Assembly: GCA_910574885.1 (NCBI GenBank)
Contig: CAJTDD010000005.1
Span: 1 to 64,000, forward strand
Length of the DNA stretch: 64,000 bases
Direction: 5' to 3'
Source: Lachnospiraceae bacterium
Lineage (GTDB): Bacteria > Bacillota > Clostridia > Lachnospirales > Lachnospiraceae
Made by a program: the position numbers and the translations under genes. This document shows, piece after piece, positions 1-8,049 of the stretch. How positions within the stretch are numbered: the first letter of the stretch is position 1; every line of letters begins with the position of its first letter. The notes under the pieces are model-generated. The model worked only from the letters and a program-made list of their open reading frames with translations, did no database searches and was not told the origin of the DNA.

Positions 1-156
1 GTTTTCAAGGTACATTATTTTTATGAAAATCACTCGCTTAATTTGCGAATGCATCTACCTATTAGATTAATTCATCAACTTATTAGTTTTCGGACAGTCT
101 CCCCCCGTATATGGGAGACGGCATTCCAACAGGTAATCAGACCATTGTATATACAA

Positions 157-191
157 GGAAAGCCTTATATTATGGGGCTTTCTGATTTTTT
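157..191 (+). terminator. rho-independent terminator
   Basis: The stem GAAAGCC/GGCTTTC is followed by TGATTTTTT. It probably ends a transcript from a gene left of the window. Confidence 0.55.
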
Positions 192-374
192 ACATGAAAA
201 AAATGTACACACAAACAGGTCTATATGATTACCATCGGCAATTAAAAGAATGTTGTTAGCTACTGTTAAAATTTAATATTTGATAATGGATTCTGGTGAG
301 TTCTGTTTGATTATAATCGTTGCACAATGTGTTGAGAGATATTTTTATAATTTTTAGACAAATAACAAATTGAT

Positions 375-403
375 TTGACTTTTTTAATAAAGTGCTGTAG
401 ACT
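375..403 (+). promoter_or_regulatory. candidate sigma-A promoter
   Basis: TTGACT, 17-bp spacer, TAGACT, about 110 bp before the start of the 182-residue protein. The -10 is weak (4 of 6). Confidence 0.4.
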
Positions 404-515
404 TAAAAGCGAACATAGAGTGACTTTTCAACAACTTAAAGGGTAGAAATTTAATTTAAAGAAGATGAAGACGTTTGAATGTTACTCCTAATTAACCAAA
501 ACAAGGAGGTATAAT

Positions 516-1064
516 ATGAACAAAAAAGTCTTCGATAACTGGAATGACTTCTATGTCATCCGTAACACAGTGGGAGTGGATAGCGTTACATTTTTCAATC
601 GGGAAACATTGGAGTTTGAAACATATGAAGAAGGTGAGATTGAGGAAAGCAAGAAATTATTGCGGATTCCTTATGATTGCGAATTATACAATGAAAACAA
701 AGTATTGGGAGAGTATATCGCTATCAACAAAATAGATATTCCTTCGGAATCTGATTCTACACGATGTTATCTTAGAGAGACCGGACAAATTTATAATTTT
801 CATGAGTATCGTGATGTAGTATTTGTGAAAAAATTAAATGAATGGTTTAAAGAAAATCAAATCGAGGTTGAATTCCGAATGGAATTAGAAACTCAAGAGG
901 AAACAGGTTGCGTGGACGAAACTCAAGAGGAAACAGGTTGCGTGGACGAAACTCAAGAGGAAACAGGTTGTGTAGATGAAACTCAAGAGGAAACAGGTTG
1001 TGTAGATGAAACTCAAGAGGGAATGAGCTGTGTGGAAGATTGCTTTAATTTGAATGAAAATTGA
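516..1064 (+). CDS. hypothetical protein with C-terminal decapeptide repeats
   Basis: This 182-residue soluble acidic protein has no family that I recognise. The first 125 residues form a mixed alpha/beta region; its length and the pattern EYRDVVFVKKLNEWFKENQI faintly recall UPF0158-type proteins, but this is weak. The tail is a run of ETQEETGCVD decapeptides (four near-perfect copies and one diverged), each bearing one Cys. It is encoded by a 30-bp tandem DNA repeat. A strong AAGGAGG ribosome site precedes the ATG by 8 bases. A terminator follows, so it is probably monocistronic. Confidence 0.7.
   Translation: MNKKVFDNWNDFYVIRNTVGVDSVTFFNRETLEFETYEEGEIEESKKLLRIPYDCELYNENKVLGEYIAINKIDIPSESDSTRCYLRETGQIYNFHEYRDVVFVKKLNEWFKENQIEVEFRMELETQEETGCVDETQEETGCVDETQEETGCVDETQEETGCVDETQEGMSCVEDCFNLNEN
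888..1037 (+). repeat. 30-bp tandem repeat inside a gene
   Basis: Five head-to-tail 30-base units start at 888, 918, 948, 978 and 1008; the last is diverged. Units 1-2 and 3-4 form pairs that share silent differences (GCGTGGAC versus TGTAGATG), suggesting a two-unit duplication. Copy number is likely to vary between strains. Confidence 0.9.
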
Positions 1065-1087
1065 TGAACTCTATATTCAAAATTGAA

Positions 1088-1120
1088 AGGAGGGTCGCAA
1101 ATTTTTGCGGCTCTCTTTCT
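1088..1120 (+). terminator. rho-independent terminator
   Basis: The stem GAGGGTCGCAAA pairs with TTTGCGGCTCTC using G-U wobbles and is followed by TTTCT. It lies 25 bases after the stop of the repeat protein. Confidence 0.6.
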
Positions 1121-1282
1121 ATATGTAAAATTTATTGACAATTTGAATTGTAACGGTTAAGGAGTTCAACTGTATATTATTTTAATGATATCAGAAAACC
1201 GTAACAGTGAGATTCTGTTTTGGTTTTTGATGTCGATTGTAACTGTATGATTGTATTTTTATTTTGCATTGGAGGTAAGAAG

Positions 1283-1355
1283 ATGGTAAAAAGCAAAGAG
1301 CGGAGACGTGATTACTTACAGAGTTTTTGACGACGGCAGGATGTATGTCAGATAG
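1283..1355 (+). pseudogene. possible frameshifted remnant of a very small gene
   Basis: A good GGAGG ribosome site precedes an ATG at 1283, but the frame stops after 15 codons (1330). One frame over, starting about codon 9, the DNA reads VITYRVFDDGRMYVR to a stop at 1355. This looks like a beta-hairpin peptide that would join the first half after one indel. It could equally be a chance reading. Confidence 0.3.
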
Positions 1356-1372
1356 GAGAATGATATAAGGAA

Positions 1373-1527
1373 AAGAGCCAGGGCAGAGAATGGGTTCTTT
1401 CTGTACTTTGGGTATCTGTATATTCTCTGAATTTGCTATAAGTCACAAAATTGGCTTGATAGAGCAAAACGAGAATAGCATAGTTACCCAAACATCAGAA
1501 AGAACCAGAGAATGTTCTGGCCTTTTG
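1373..1527. repeat. large imperfect inverted repeat with terminator-like ends
   Basis: The 22-base arms at 1393-1414 and 1485-1506 pair with about three mismatches. Outside them AGCCAGGGCA (1376) faces TGTTCTGGCC (about 1514), followed by TTTT. The whole can fold into one long arm with a 70-base apical loop. The outer part resembles the terminator hairpins at 5939 and 7404, as if a longer stem had been inserted into such a hairpin. Confidence 0.55.
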
Positions 1528-1570
1528 TCTATGTGCCGCCAGAAAAGATAGAGAGGGAGGATTCTAGGTT

Positions 1571-1924
1571 ATGAAAAAGCCTATGACAACGGAAGAATTA
1601 TTCTATAAGATTCTTGATATTTTAAAAGACAAGGGCAGGCTGCCGGAGATTCTGGATTACAGCCTTGCGGACGGGAACCCGGTTCCAATCACAACTTATG
1701 AATTTGAGTTGAGAAGCAATCTTAATTATGGAGGCAGCGAGGGGATTTATCTGGATTTATGGATTGAGTATTTTAACAAAGGGAAAAAATGCCAGTACGG
1801 ACTCGGTACATTCAAGACGTTATATGAAGATGAAAAAGCCATGCACAGGATGGCCGGGCTTCTGGCGGCTTTTGTGGTGGAAGAACATGCTTACGTTAAT
1901 GGGAACCTGGATGATTTAACATAG
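1571..1924 (+). CDS. hypothetical protein, 117 residues
   Basis: This is a small soluble protein with no family that I recognise. It has an N-terminal helical part (residues 1-30) and a beta-rich middle (EFELRSNLNYGG, IYLDLWIEYFNKGKKCQYGLG). The ribosome site GAGGGAGG lies 12 bases before the ATG. The frame stops at a TAG and then stays open for 66 more codons, the region called separately at 1943-2125. This could be a coupled second gene or one longer gene broken by the stop. Confidence 0.6.
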   Translation: MKKPMTTEELFYKILDILKDKGRLPEILDYSLADGNPVPITTYEFELRSNLNYGGSEGIYLDLWIEYFNKGKKCQYGLGTFKTLYEDEKAMHRMAGLLAAFVVEEHAYVNGNLDDLT

Positions 1925-1942
1925 GAAGGGGCGGATGTTTAT

Positions 1943-2125
1943 GTGTTAGATGATGAAGGGAAAAGGCTTCCATGGGGATATTCCTGCGGCAGTATGGAGA
2001 GGGCTTTGAAAAGAAAAGACCAAATGCTGGAAAAGTATCATGAAGTAGTGGTAAGGGACAATGCGACACGGAAGGAGAAGCGGTATCAAAAACCGGAGAA
2101 AAAACCAAGGTGCAAGGATGAATGA
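1943..2125 (+). CDS. hypothetical small basic protein, in frame with the gene before it
   Basis: This 60-residue reading starts at a GTG 18 bases after the preceding TAG and in the same frame. Its first part (LDDEGKRLPWGYSCGSMERA) looks like folded protein; the tail is Lys/Arg-rich. A purine run (GGAAGGGGCGG) upstream could serve as ribosome site. It may be translated by coupling, by stop readthrough, or be the dead 3' part of a 184-codon gene. Confidence 0.4.
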   Translation: MLDDEGKRLPWGYSCGSMERALKRKDQMLEKYHEVVVRDNATRKEKRYQKPEKKPRCKDE

Positions 2126-2144
2126 CAGATATCTATGGTTTAGG

Positions 2145-2161
2145 GTGTCCGAATCGGACAC
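2145..2161 (+). repeat. candidate parS site, copy 1
   Basis: GTGTCCGAATCGGACAC: two perfect 8-base inverted arms around a central A. It is identical to the copies at 5606, 5878 and 17460. It lies between genes, 1.6 kb before parA. Confidence 0.6.
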
Positions 2162-2562
2162 AATTTTTTAGTATGAAGGTTAAAAATATTATGATTGGAT
2201 TTCTATCAGAATGTTGATAGATGGATTTGGAACATAAGTTATTGAATAATAGATGTTTTTGGGAATTGTGAGTATATTCCCTCTTGATGTGGCTTTAGAT
2301 TCTTTGAGAGTCGATTCCAAATGCCTATGTCATAGTATCATACACAGAATCAGTCAAAGTATTGGATTGTAATGGGATATGATTCCAATGATACATGTAA
2401 AAGTACCAGAGTAGAAAAGTCTGGATTTTTGCTATGTTTATTACAGAGGAAATCTGATAAAGGCAGTATCCATGCCATGTAGCAATAGGAAGGATAGTGG
2501 CTGTTGGAGATTTTAGGACAAAGGGAGTGAAAATGTCAGACAAGAGATAGGAGGGAGAAAAG
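2162..2562. other. gap without recognised gene
   Basis: About 400 bases of AT-rich sequence follow the palindrome copy. I see no gene with a ribosome site, no strong terminator and no repeat here. Confidence 0.4.
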
Positions 2563-2745
2563 ATGGGCAAGAGAATGGCTATCTGCGAGTTCTGTAAAAA
2601 TCTGATAGAGATTGGTGACGGTGATTTCATCTGCTGTGAATGTGAAGAACCTGCAGTCGTAATCAGCAATTACAAATCAACCAATGATTATCTCAAATGT
2701 AGCAGCCGTAAATATAGGAAGGCTGGTGTAAGGAAATGTCCATAA
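2563..2745 (+). CDS. small zinc-ribbon-like protein
   Basis: This 60-residue protein has two Cys pairs, CEFC (residues 8-11) and CCEC (24-27), spaced as in zinc ribbons, and a basic C-terminus with two more Cys. A GGGAG ribosome site lies 7 bases upstream. Such mini zinc ribbons are common in Clostridia mobile elements; metal binding is inferred from the Cys spacing only. Confidence 0.6.
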   Translation: MGKRMAICEFCKNLIEIGDGDFICCECEEPAVVISNYKSTNDYLKCSSRKYRKAGVRKCP

Positions 2746-2821
2746 GGATATTGAAACCGATAATTGAAACCCCAAATAAAGTATGGTAGTATAAAGAGAA
2801 AGGAAAGGCAGGTGCAGGACA

Positions 2822-3700
2822 ATGGAGAAGGAGAACCGGGAACATAAAGATAGTCTTTTTGTTGACCTCTTTTACCAGGATGAAACGGCAAAGAAGAATC
2901 TGCTGAGTTTATATAATGCATTGCATGATACAAACTATAAGGATGAAACAATCATTCGGAAGGTAAAGATTGATGATGTCTTATATAAGAACTTCAAGAA
3001 TGACATTTCTTGTGAGGTGAATGGGCTGGTGCTTGTTTTCGGAGAACATCAAAGCACTGTCAATCGAAACATGCCCTTGCGCTGCTTGATGTATGTGGGA
3101 AGGGCATATGAGCAGTTGGTAGACAGCAAGGCACGCTACAGGACGACATTGGTGAAGATACCAACCCCAGAGTTTTATGTATTTTACAATGGCGAGAAGG
3201 AACAGCCGTTAGAACGGGTATTATCGTTGTCAGACGCATTTATGAATCCGGCAAGAGAAAATTCCGTAGAATTAAAGGTCAAGGTCATTAACATTAATTC
3301 CGATAAAGCGCATGAGATTCTGGATAAATGTGGGATACTAAAGGAATATAGCCAGTTTATCAGCACGGTGAGAAAGTATTCGGAGGAAGAAAGCGCCATT
3401 AAAAAGGCAATCAAGGAATGTATTGAAAAGGGGATTCTGGCAGATTATTTAAAGAGGAAAGGAAGCGAGGTGGAGAATATGTTGATTGCGGAGTATAGCT
3501 ATGAGGAGGATATGCAAGTAAAGCAAGAGGAAGCAAGGCAGGAAGGAATATGGCAGGGAAGACGTGAGGGAATCACTTTATCGGCAGATATTTTCCAGAT
3601 GGTTAAGAAGCAACCAGATTTAACAGATGTGCAGATTGCCGAGAGTCTTGGCTGTAGTGTGGAAGATGTGGAAAGTACAAGAAAAATGTTTGGTATATAG
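2822..3700 (+). CDS. Rpn family PD-(D/E)XK nuclease
   Basis: This 292-residue protein matches the Rpn/YhgA-like 'recombination-promoting nuclease' pattern. The N-terminal nuclease core has FVDLFYQDETAKKNLLSLYN, DISCEVNGLVLVFGEHQST (catalytic acid region) and YRTTLVKIPTPEFYVFYNG. A helical middle follows, and the C-terminus ends in an HTH-like helix pair (ADIFQMVKKQPDLTDVQIAE). Known relatives are Mg-dependent DNA endonucleases that raise RecA-independent recombination; the role here is inferred. It stands alone with a terminator 18 bases after the stop. A second, distant family member is at 18987. Confidence 0.85.
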   Translation: MEKENREHKDSLFVDLFYQDETAKKNLLSLYNALHDTNYKDETIIRKVKIDDVLYKNFKNDISCEVNGLVLVFGEHQSTVNRNMPLRCLMYVGRAYEQLVDSKARYRTTLVKIPTPEFYVFYNGEKEQPLERVLSLSDAFMNPARENSVELKVKVININSDKAHEILDKCGILKEYSQFISTVRKYSEEESAIKKAIKECIEKGILADYLKRKGSEVENMLIAEYSYEEDMQVKQEEARQEGIWQGRREGITLSADIFQMVKKQPDLTDVQIAESLGCSVEDVESTRKMFGI

Positions 3701-3717
3701 TTTTATAATCGTTTTTA

Positions 3718-3750
3718 ACGCTATCGGAGTAAGTCTGATAGCGTTTTTTA
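3718..3750 (+). terminator. rho-independent terminator
   Basis: ACGCTATC pairs with GATAGCGT, followed by TTTTTT, just after the Rpn gene. Confidence 0.8.
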
Positions 3751-3811
3751 ATGTGCAGATTTTCTAAAAGTAAAATTTAAGCAAAATAAATCAAGGATGG
3801 TGAGAAATGGT

Positions 3812-4627
3812 ATGAAAACAATCAGTCTGCTAAATTTAAAGGGCGGGGTTGCGAAAAGTTTCACTTCGGTAAATATGGCTTATGAATTGTGGCGCAGGGG
3901 AAATCGGGTCTTAGTGTGGGATAACGATAAGCAGGGGAATCTGAGCAAGGCATTTGACAGGTATGAGGCAGAGCAGACTGCACCTGCCGCAAAGATAATC
4001 CGTGGTGATTGGCAGAATCCAGTGGAATTGATACAGGCGACAGATTATGAAGGGATACATATTATCACGTCGAATCTGTCATTGTTTGGCGCTGCCTGGA
4101 ATCTGGTAAGAGAGGGCGGAGAAGACATGACAGGGAGATACCGGAGATTTGTAAAAGCAGGTATCAACAATCAGACAGAAGATTGCATTTGTGAAAGATA
4201 TGATTACTGTATCATAGACAATCCCCCGGATATCGGAATCAATGTGGTCAATGCTCTTGGGGTGACGGATGAAGTTATTGTTCCTGTGAAGATTGATGAA
4301 AATGCGTTAGAAGGGCTGGATATTGTGGCAGGACAGATTGAGGACGCAAAGGCTCTGAATCCGTCTTTGACATTAAAAGGAGTGCTGGTTACGATTTATC
4401 AGAACACGGACGGGGAATCGGCAGGGCTAGAATGGCTTAGGCAGGAATGGGACAATGCAGAAAGCAGGCATTACAGGCAGTATAAGGTTCTTGGCAGGAT
4501 TCGGTATTCTGCAAAGGTGGCAGAAAATTCTTTTGTGAAAAAACCAATCTATGAGTACAGCCCATGCTGTGGTGCGGCGCAGGATTATAAGCATTTCGTA
4601 ACCAGTTATACGGGGATAGGGAGATGA
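3812..4627 (+). CDS. parA: ParA-like partition ATPase
   Basis: This 271-residue MinD/ParA-fold ATPase drives DNA segregation together with the ParB encoded 6 bases downstream. The deviant Walker A near the N-terminus reads KGGVAKS, with Ala where Gly is usual and Ser for Thr. Walker A' (VWDNDKQGN), and IIDNPPDIG as Walker B with the usual Pro, are present. An earlier ATG at 3797 has no ribosome spacing, so the start is put at 3812, which has AGGATGG upstream. Together with the 17-bp palindromes nearby it forms a complete-looking partition locus, suggesting the element replicates or persists as a circle at some stage. Confidence 0.88.
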   Translation: MKTISLLNLKGGVAKSFTSVNMAYELWRRGNRVLVWDNDKQGNLSKAFDRYEAEQTAPAAKIIRGDWQNPVELIQATDYEGIHIITSNLSLFGAAWNLVREGGEDMTGRYRRFVKAGINNQTEDCICERYDYCIIDNPPDIGINVVNALGVTDEVIVPVKIDENALEGLDIVAGQIEDAKALNPSLTLKGVLVTIYQNTDGESAGLEWLRQEWDNAESRHYRQYKVLGRIRYSAKVAENSFVKKPIYEYSPCCGAAQDYKHFVTSYTGIGR

Positions 4628-4633
4628 TGGGGC

Positions 4634-5758
4634 ATGGCGAAATTTGGAATTAACGATTTGATAGACATTAAGAAAAAAGAGTCCGAGTCAGAGGCTGTGA
4701 ATGCGTACAAGGAGATATGGCTGAATCCCAGGGATGTGAAGCCTTCGGAGAGTAATTTCTACTCTCAAGAGAACATAGAAGAACTTGCAGACAGCTTTCT
4801 TGCGGTGGGACAGCAGCAGCCGACGGTCTTGGCGAGAGTGAATGGGGAGTTCCGTATCGTGAGTGGGCACAGGAGGAACCTTGCGAATATCAAGAACCTT
4901 GAACGGGGGTATCGGGAATACGAGAAGGTGCGCTATCTATACAAAGACATGACTCCTGCAATGCTGGAACTGTCCCTTCTGATGGGAAATGCGTACAACA
5001 GGGAACTCACCGGATGGGAGAAAAGCCAACAGGCGAAGCGGCTCAAGGAGGCGCTGATACGGGCGAAGAAGGAAGATGGCCTGAAGATACCCGGAAAGCT
5101 GCGGGATGTGGTGGCGGAACTGATGAATGAGAGCAGTACAAATATTGCGAGGATGGAATGTATCAGCAACCATGCGGCTTCGGAGATTGACGAGGAATTT
5201 AAGAAGGGAAATATAGGGATTTCTGCCGCATATGAGGCGGCAAAACTGCCGCTGGATGAACAGAGGGAGATTGCAAAACAAGCGTCAGAAAAGGGCGGTA
5301 TTAAGGCGAAGGAGGTAACGGAGAGGGCAATGAAGAAACGGGAAGGGAAGGATAATCGAAAAGAGAAAGGATTTTCGGTGGTGCAAAAGCAGGATACGGA
5401 TTTTCTGTCGCCGGATGAGAAACAAATTCCAGAGGGTGATTCGGTAAGGAAAAGGGAGACGAAGGAAGCGGAACAGGCCGTAAGAGGCGGAAAGATAAGG
5501 CAGTTTAAGAAATTAAACCGCCACCAGGAGATACTGCGTGAATGGAGCAGGGAAAGGGTAAGCCTGACGGTCATTCCGCAAACGGTAACGGACGCAATGC
5601 AAAACGTGTCCGAATCGGACACCTCGAAAGAAGAGTGGACGGATGTTGAGTGGGCAGTGTTCCTTGCGAGAGCGATTATGAACCGGGCGGATTGTGTAAG
5701 TGAGGAAGATTTGTATCTGCTTCACGATATTATGATACGGTGTCAGGGAGGGGAGTAA
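4634..5758 (+). CDS. parB: ParB/Spo0J-like partition protein
   Basis: This 374-residue protein has the ParB N-terminal nucleotide-binding domain (residues about 25-115, with the GHRR box at 78-81), a middle HTH region (about 120-215) and a charged, probably disordered linker before a C-terminal helical domain. Family members bind parS, load CTP and slide as clamps. One copy of the 17-bp candidate parS lies inside its own 3' coding part (5606), encoding VSESDT, and another lies 120 bases after the stop. The gene is cotranscribed with parA. Confidence 0.88.
   Translation: MAKFGINDLIDIKKKESESEAVNAYKEIWLNPRDVKPSESNFYSQENIEELADSFLAVGQQQPTVLARVNGEFRIVSGHRRNLANIKNLERGYREYEKVRYLYKDMTPAMLELSLLMGNAYNRELTGWEKSQQAKRLKEALIRAKKEDGLKIPGKLRDVVAELMNESSTNIARMECISNHAASEIDEEFKKGNIGISAAYEAAKLPLDEQREIAKQASEKGGIKAKEVTERAMKKREGKDNRKEKGFSVVQKQDTDFLSPDEKQIPEGDSVRKRETKEAEQAVRGGKIRQFKKLNRHQEILREWSRERVSLTVIPQTVTDAMQNVSESDTSKEEWTDVEWAVFLARAIMNRADCVSEEDLYLLHDIMIRCQGGE
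5606..5622 (+). repeat. candidate parS site, copy 2 (inside parB)
   Basis: The same 17-bp palindrome GTGTCCGAATCGGACAC, within the parB reading frame. Because it is coding here, it cannot be explained as a terminator hairpin. Confidence 0.7.
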
Positions 5759-5877
5759 TTTACATATGGATGTATGCTGGATTGTGTGCTGGAAATTATA
5801 AAGAGGCATACTCAACGTGTGATGTATCGTCAGAATATCGGACAGTGTTGGATATTTTGAGAAGGCACATGGTATCG

Positions 5878-5894
5878 GTGTCCGAATCGGACAC
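5878..5894 (+). repeat. candidate parS site, copy 3
   Basis: Identical 17-bp palindrome, 120 bases downstream of parB. A partial match (ATATCGGACAGTG) lies 40 bases before it. Confidence 0.7.
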
Positions 5895-5938
5895 TTTGTA
5901 ATAAGGAAGAAAGAGATAGTGAGATTGAGAAATGGTAG

Positions 5939-5966
5939 AGCCGGGGCAGAAATGTTCCGGCTTTTT
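5939..5966 (+). terminator. rho-independent terminator
   Basis: AGCCGG pairs with CCGGCT, followed by TTTTT; it ends the parAB transcript. The hairpin resembles those at 1373 and 7404. Confidence 0.65.
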
Positions 5967-5995
5967 ACTGTTTGGGAAGGGAGAAGGAAATACAG

Positions 5996-6532
5996 ATGAA
6001 AAATATGTGCATATTGACAGGGGAACAGAAGAGATTTGCAGAACAGCACCATGTACTGGTGGAACGTTTTCTCTGGAAGAACCATTTGGAACGGTCTGAG
6101 TTTTACGACGTGGTAATCTTTGGCTATCTGGAAGCGGTTCAGGAGTATCTGGAAAAACCGGAGTTATCAAAGTATCCGTTTTCATCCATTGCTTGGAGAA
6201 AAATGCGGTTCTGCATGATAAACGAATATATTTATCAAAATTGTGCGAAACGAAATGCCCCTATGGGAACGTACCGGGAAGATTACGAACCTGCACTTTC
6301 GAGGGAGCAGGTTTCAGAGCAGATGAATTGTGTTGCGAGGGATTTGGAACATCGGGTGCAGTTACAGCAGTTGATGTCCCATATGACGGCAAAGGAGAAG
6401 GAGGTTGTCTGCATGAGGGCGGCAGGATATACTTATCGGGAGATTGCAGAGCATTGCAACATTACCATGCGGGGAGTTTCTGCAAGGCTGATTCGGATGA
6501 GAAAAAGGTTTCGGGCATTGGCGTTGATTTAA
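5996..6532 (+). CDS. sigma-70-like factor with C-terminal HTH
   Basis: This 178-residue protein has an N-terminal helical part resembling sigma region 2 (residues about 20-70; FYDVVIFGYLEAVQEYL, with SSIAWRKMRFCMINEY) and a region-4-type HTH at the C-terminus (TAKEKEVVCMRAAGYTYREI, then ISA/VSARLIRMRKR). Such small sigma-like proteins often control element genes in Clostridia. The start is the ATG with GGGAAGGAGAAGG upstream; an in-frame TTG at 5972 is less likely. Its target promoters are not evident. Confidence 0.75.
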   Translation: MKNMCILTGEQKRFAEQHHVLVERFLWKNHLERSEFYDVVIFGYLEAVQEYLEKPELSKYPFSSIAWRKMRFCMINEYIYQNCAKRNAPMGTYREDYEPALSREQVSEQMNCVARDLEHRVQLQQLMSHMTAKEKEVVCMRAAGYTYREIAEHCNITMRGVSARLIRMRKRFRALALI

Positions 6533-6655
6533 TGGACGGCATGGTTGATTCATAATTTTTTCGTAGAGGGTGTTAAAAAGCGTAGTTTTCAAGTATAATG
6601 TCTTTATACAAAAAGGAATGTTTTCATAATTAAGGAAGATAGGAGGAGGTATGGT

Positions 6656-6910
6656 ATGTGTCAAGTGGCGATAGAGATACCGGAAGCGGTTTTATTTGAT
6701 ACGCGCATGAGCAGGGAAGAAGCCTGTCAATTTGCAAAGAGGGCGGTAGCATTGGGATATTATTCCCAAAGCGGCGTATCTATTGGTTATTGTGCGCAGA
6801 TTGCAGAAATGACAGAAGAGGAGTTTATCAGGTATCTGGGAAAAAATCATATTTCTATTTTCCAGTTTGACAATGAAAAAGAATTTCTGGAGGAATTGGA
6901 AAATGCGTAG
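6656..6910 (+). CDS. UPF0175-like antitoxin
   Basis: This 84-residue protein fits the UPF0175 pattern: VAIEIPEAVLFDTRMSREEA, then an Ala-rich helix (CQFAKRAVALGYYSQSGVSI) and the TEEEFIRYLGKNHIS segment. UPF0175 proteins are typically antitoxins for DUF3368 PIN-like toxins, the gene that overlaps its end here by 8 bases. The ribosome site AGGAGG lies 8 bases before the ATG, and a TATAAT at 6594 may be its -10. Confidence 0.8.
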   Translation: MCQVAIEIPEAVLFDTRMSREEACQFAKRAVALGYYSQSGVSIGYCAQIAEMTEEEFIRYLGKNHISIFQFDNEKEFLEELENA

Positions 6911-7388
6911 AGTGATTGTAAATTCTACTCCGCTGATTATTCTTTGTAATATAGGAAAGCTGGAAATATTAAAAAAATTGTATGGGGAAATTGTTGTTCC
7001 GCAGGCGGTGTATTCAGAAGTAACAGTAAAAAAGGATTCTGCTTGTCAGCAGATTGTATCGGCGGACTGGATTCACTTAGAGCAGATAAAGAACGATTCT
7101 GATAAAAAGATGTACAAGGCTAAACTCCATGACGGGGAAGTAGAGGTTATGATTCTTGCACAGGAGAATGAAAAGGCAGATTTGGTTGTGATAGATGATA
7201 ATGCGGCAAAGAAGACGGCGAAATATTTAGGGCTTACAGTTACCGGAACTGTCGGAGTGCTGTTAAAAGCGAAAACAAGCGGAGTGATTACAGAGGTCCA
7301 ACCTATTTTGGACAGTATGAAAATGAAAGGATTTTATATCAGTGAAAACATAGAACAAATGATTTTGAGACAGGCTGGAGAAAAATGA
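6903..7388 (+). CDS. DUF3368 PIN-like toxin
   Basis: This 161-residue protein begins VIVNSTPLIILCNIGKLEIL (PIN-type first acidic box, with Asn-Ser for Asp), has LHDGEVEVMILAQE and ADLVVIDDNAAKKTAKYLGL, and ends with a helix typical of DUF3368. PIN-fold members cut RNA; toxicity is inferred from the pairing. The start is the ATG at 6903, with GGAGG inside the antitoxin gene; overlap with the antitoxin implies coupled translation. A terminator follows at 7404. Confidence 0.8.
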   Translation: MRRVIVNSTPLIILCNIGKLEILKKLYGEIVVPQAVYSEVTVKKDSACQQIVSADWIHLEQIKNDSDKKMYKAKLHDGEVEVMILAQENEKADLVVIDDNAAKKTAKYLGLTVTGTVGVLLKAKTSGVITEVQPILDSMKMKGFYISENIEQMILRQAGEK

Positions 7389-7403
7389 AGAGATTCTATT
7401 GGG

Positions 7404-7433
7404 AGCTGGAACGGAAGTGTTCTGGCTTTTTTG
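7404..7433 (+). terminator. rho-independent terminator
   Basis: AGCTGGAAC pairs with GTTCTGGCT (one G-U), followed by TTTTTT, right after the DUF3368 gene. Confidence 0.65.
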
Positions 7434-7466
7434 TTTATTAAATTCTCTGGAGGAGAGGGAGATAGG

Positions 7467-7940
7467 ATGGAGAAAAAAGCAGAAGATAAGAGTTATGTGC
7501 CGTTTGTTAGGATAACAATGGTTAAGGAAAGAGAGCTTCCATATGCGATGGAAGAAATTGACAGGCCGGAGAAAGTTGCGGCATTTACAAGGAAGTTTCT
7601 GGCAGGGGCAGACAGGGAGTATTTGCTGGTGTTGTCTATGGATAATATAGGAAAGCTGGCGGCAATCGAGGTGGTGTCCATTGGGACGGTGAATGCGGCG
7701 CTGGCGGCGCCGAGGGAAATCTTCAAACATGCGATTCTGGCAAATGCGGCGGGGATTGTGATGGTGCATAACCATACGTCGGGAAGGTGCGTGCCGAGTG
7801 ATGAAGATATGGAGACGACGAAAAGGATAGAGAAGGCTGGAAAACTCCTTGGGATACCGTTGATGGACCATATCATCGTGGGGGACGGGTATTTCAGTTT
7901 TCGGATAGAGGGCTTGCTGGAGAAGGGGAATGAAAGATAA
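7467..7940 (+). CDS. RadC-like JAB-domain protein
   Basis: This 157-residue protein is a short RadC-type protein with the JAMM metal motif HNHTSGRCVPSDED (residues about 103-116; canonical HNHPSG has Pro for Thr) and the preceding SIGTVNAALAAPREIFKHAI. It lacks the N-terminal HhH region of chromosomal RadC. Such short forms are typical of mobile elements; their function is unsettled. The ATG at 7467 has GGAGGAGAGGG upstream. Confidence 0.85.
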   Translation: MEKKAEDKSYVPFVRITMVKERELPYAMEEIDRPEKVAAFTRKFLAGADREYLLVLSMDNIGKLAAIEVVSIGTVNAALAAPREIFKHAILANAAGIVMVHNHTSGRCVPSDEDMETTKRIEKAGKLLGIPLMDHIIVGDGYFSFRIEGLLEKGNER

Positions 7941-8049
7941 AATTATATAATTATGTCCGAATTTTTCGGAGGGACAGGGGTGTGTCCTGTTTGCTTTGGT
8001 AGAATAGGTATGCAAAATCCGGACAAGCAGAAATAGAAATACAAAAAGA

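Larger units (their letters stand above)
1..515. other. AT-rich non-coding stretch
   Basis: No convincing gene is seen. It holds an inverted repeat (97-119), a terminator (157-191) probably ending a gene to the left of the window, and a promoter-like pair before the first gene. A 61-codon open frame at 43-228 runs through both hairpins and has no ribosome site, so it is not called. Confidence 0.5.

Noticed and set aside
43..228. 61-codon open frame at the window's left edge
   Set aside because: It runs through an inverted repeat and a terminator hairpin and has no ribosome site.
888..1037. Tandem 30-bp units that might suggest a CRISPR array
   Set aside because: There are no spacers; the units are contiguous and encode the C-terminal repeats of a protein.
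4933..5622. Long open frame antisense to parB (229 codons)
   Set aside because: A mirror of parB codon bias with Ser/Leu/Phe-rich sequence; no ribosome site.
7956..7970. TCCGAA/TTCGGA hairpin as a fifth parS copy
   Set aside because: Only a partial resemblance; the arms and spacing differ from the 17-mer.
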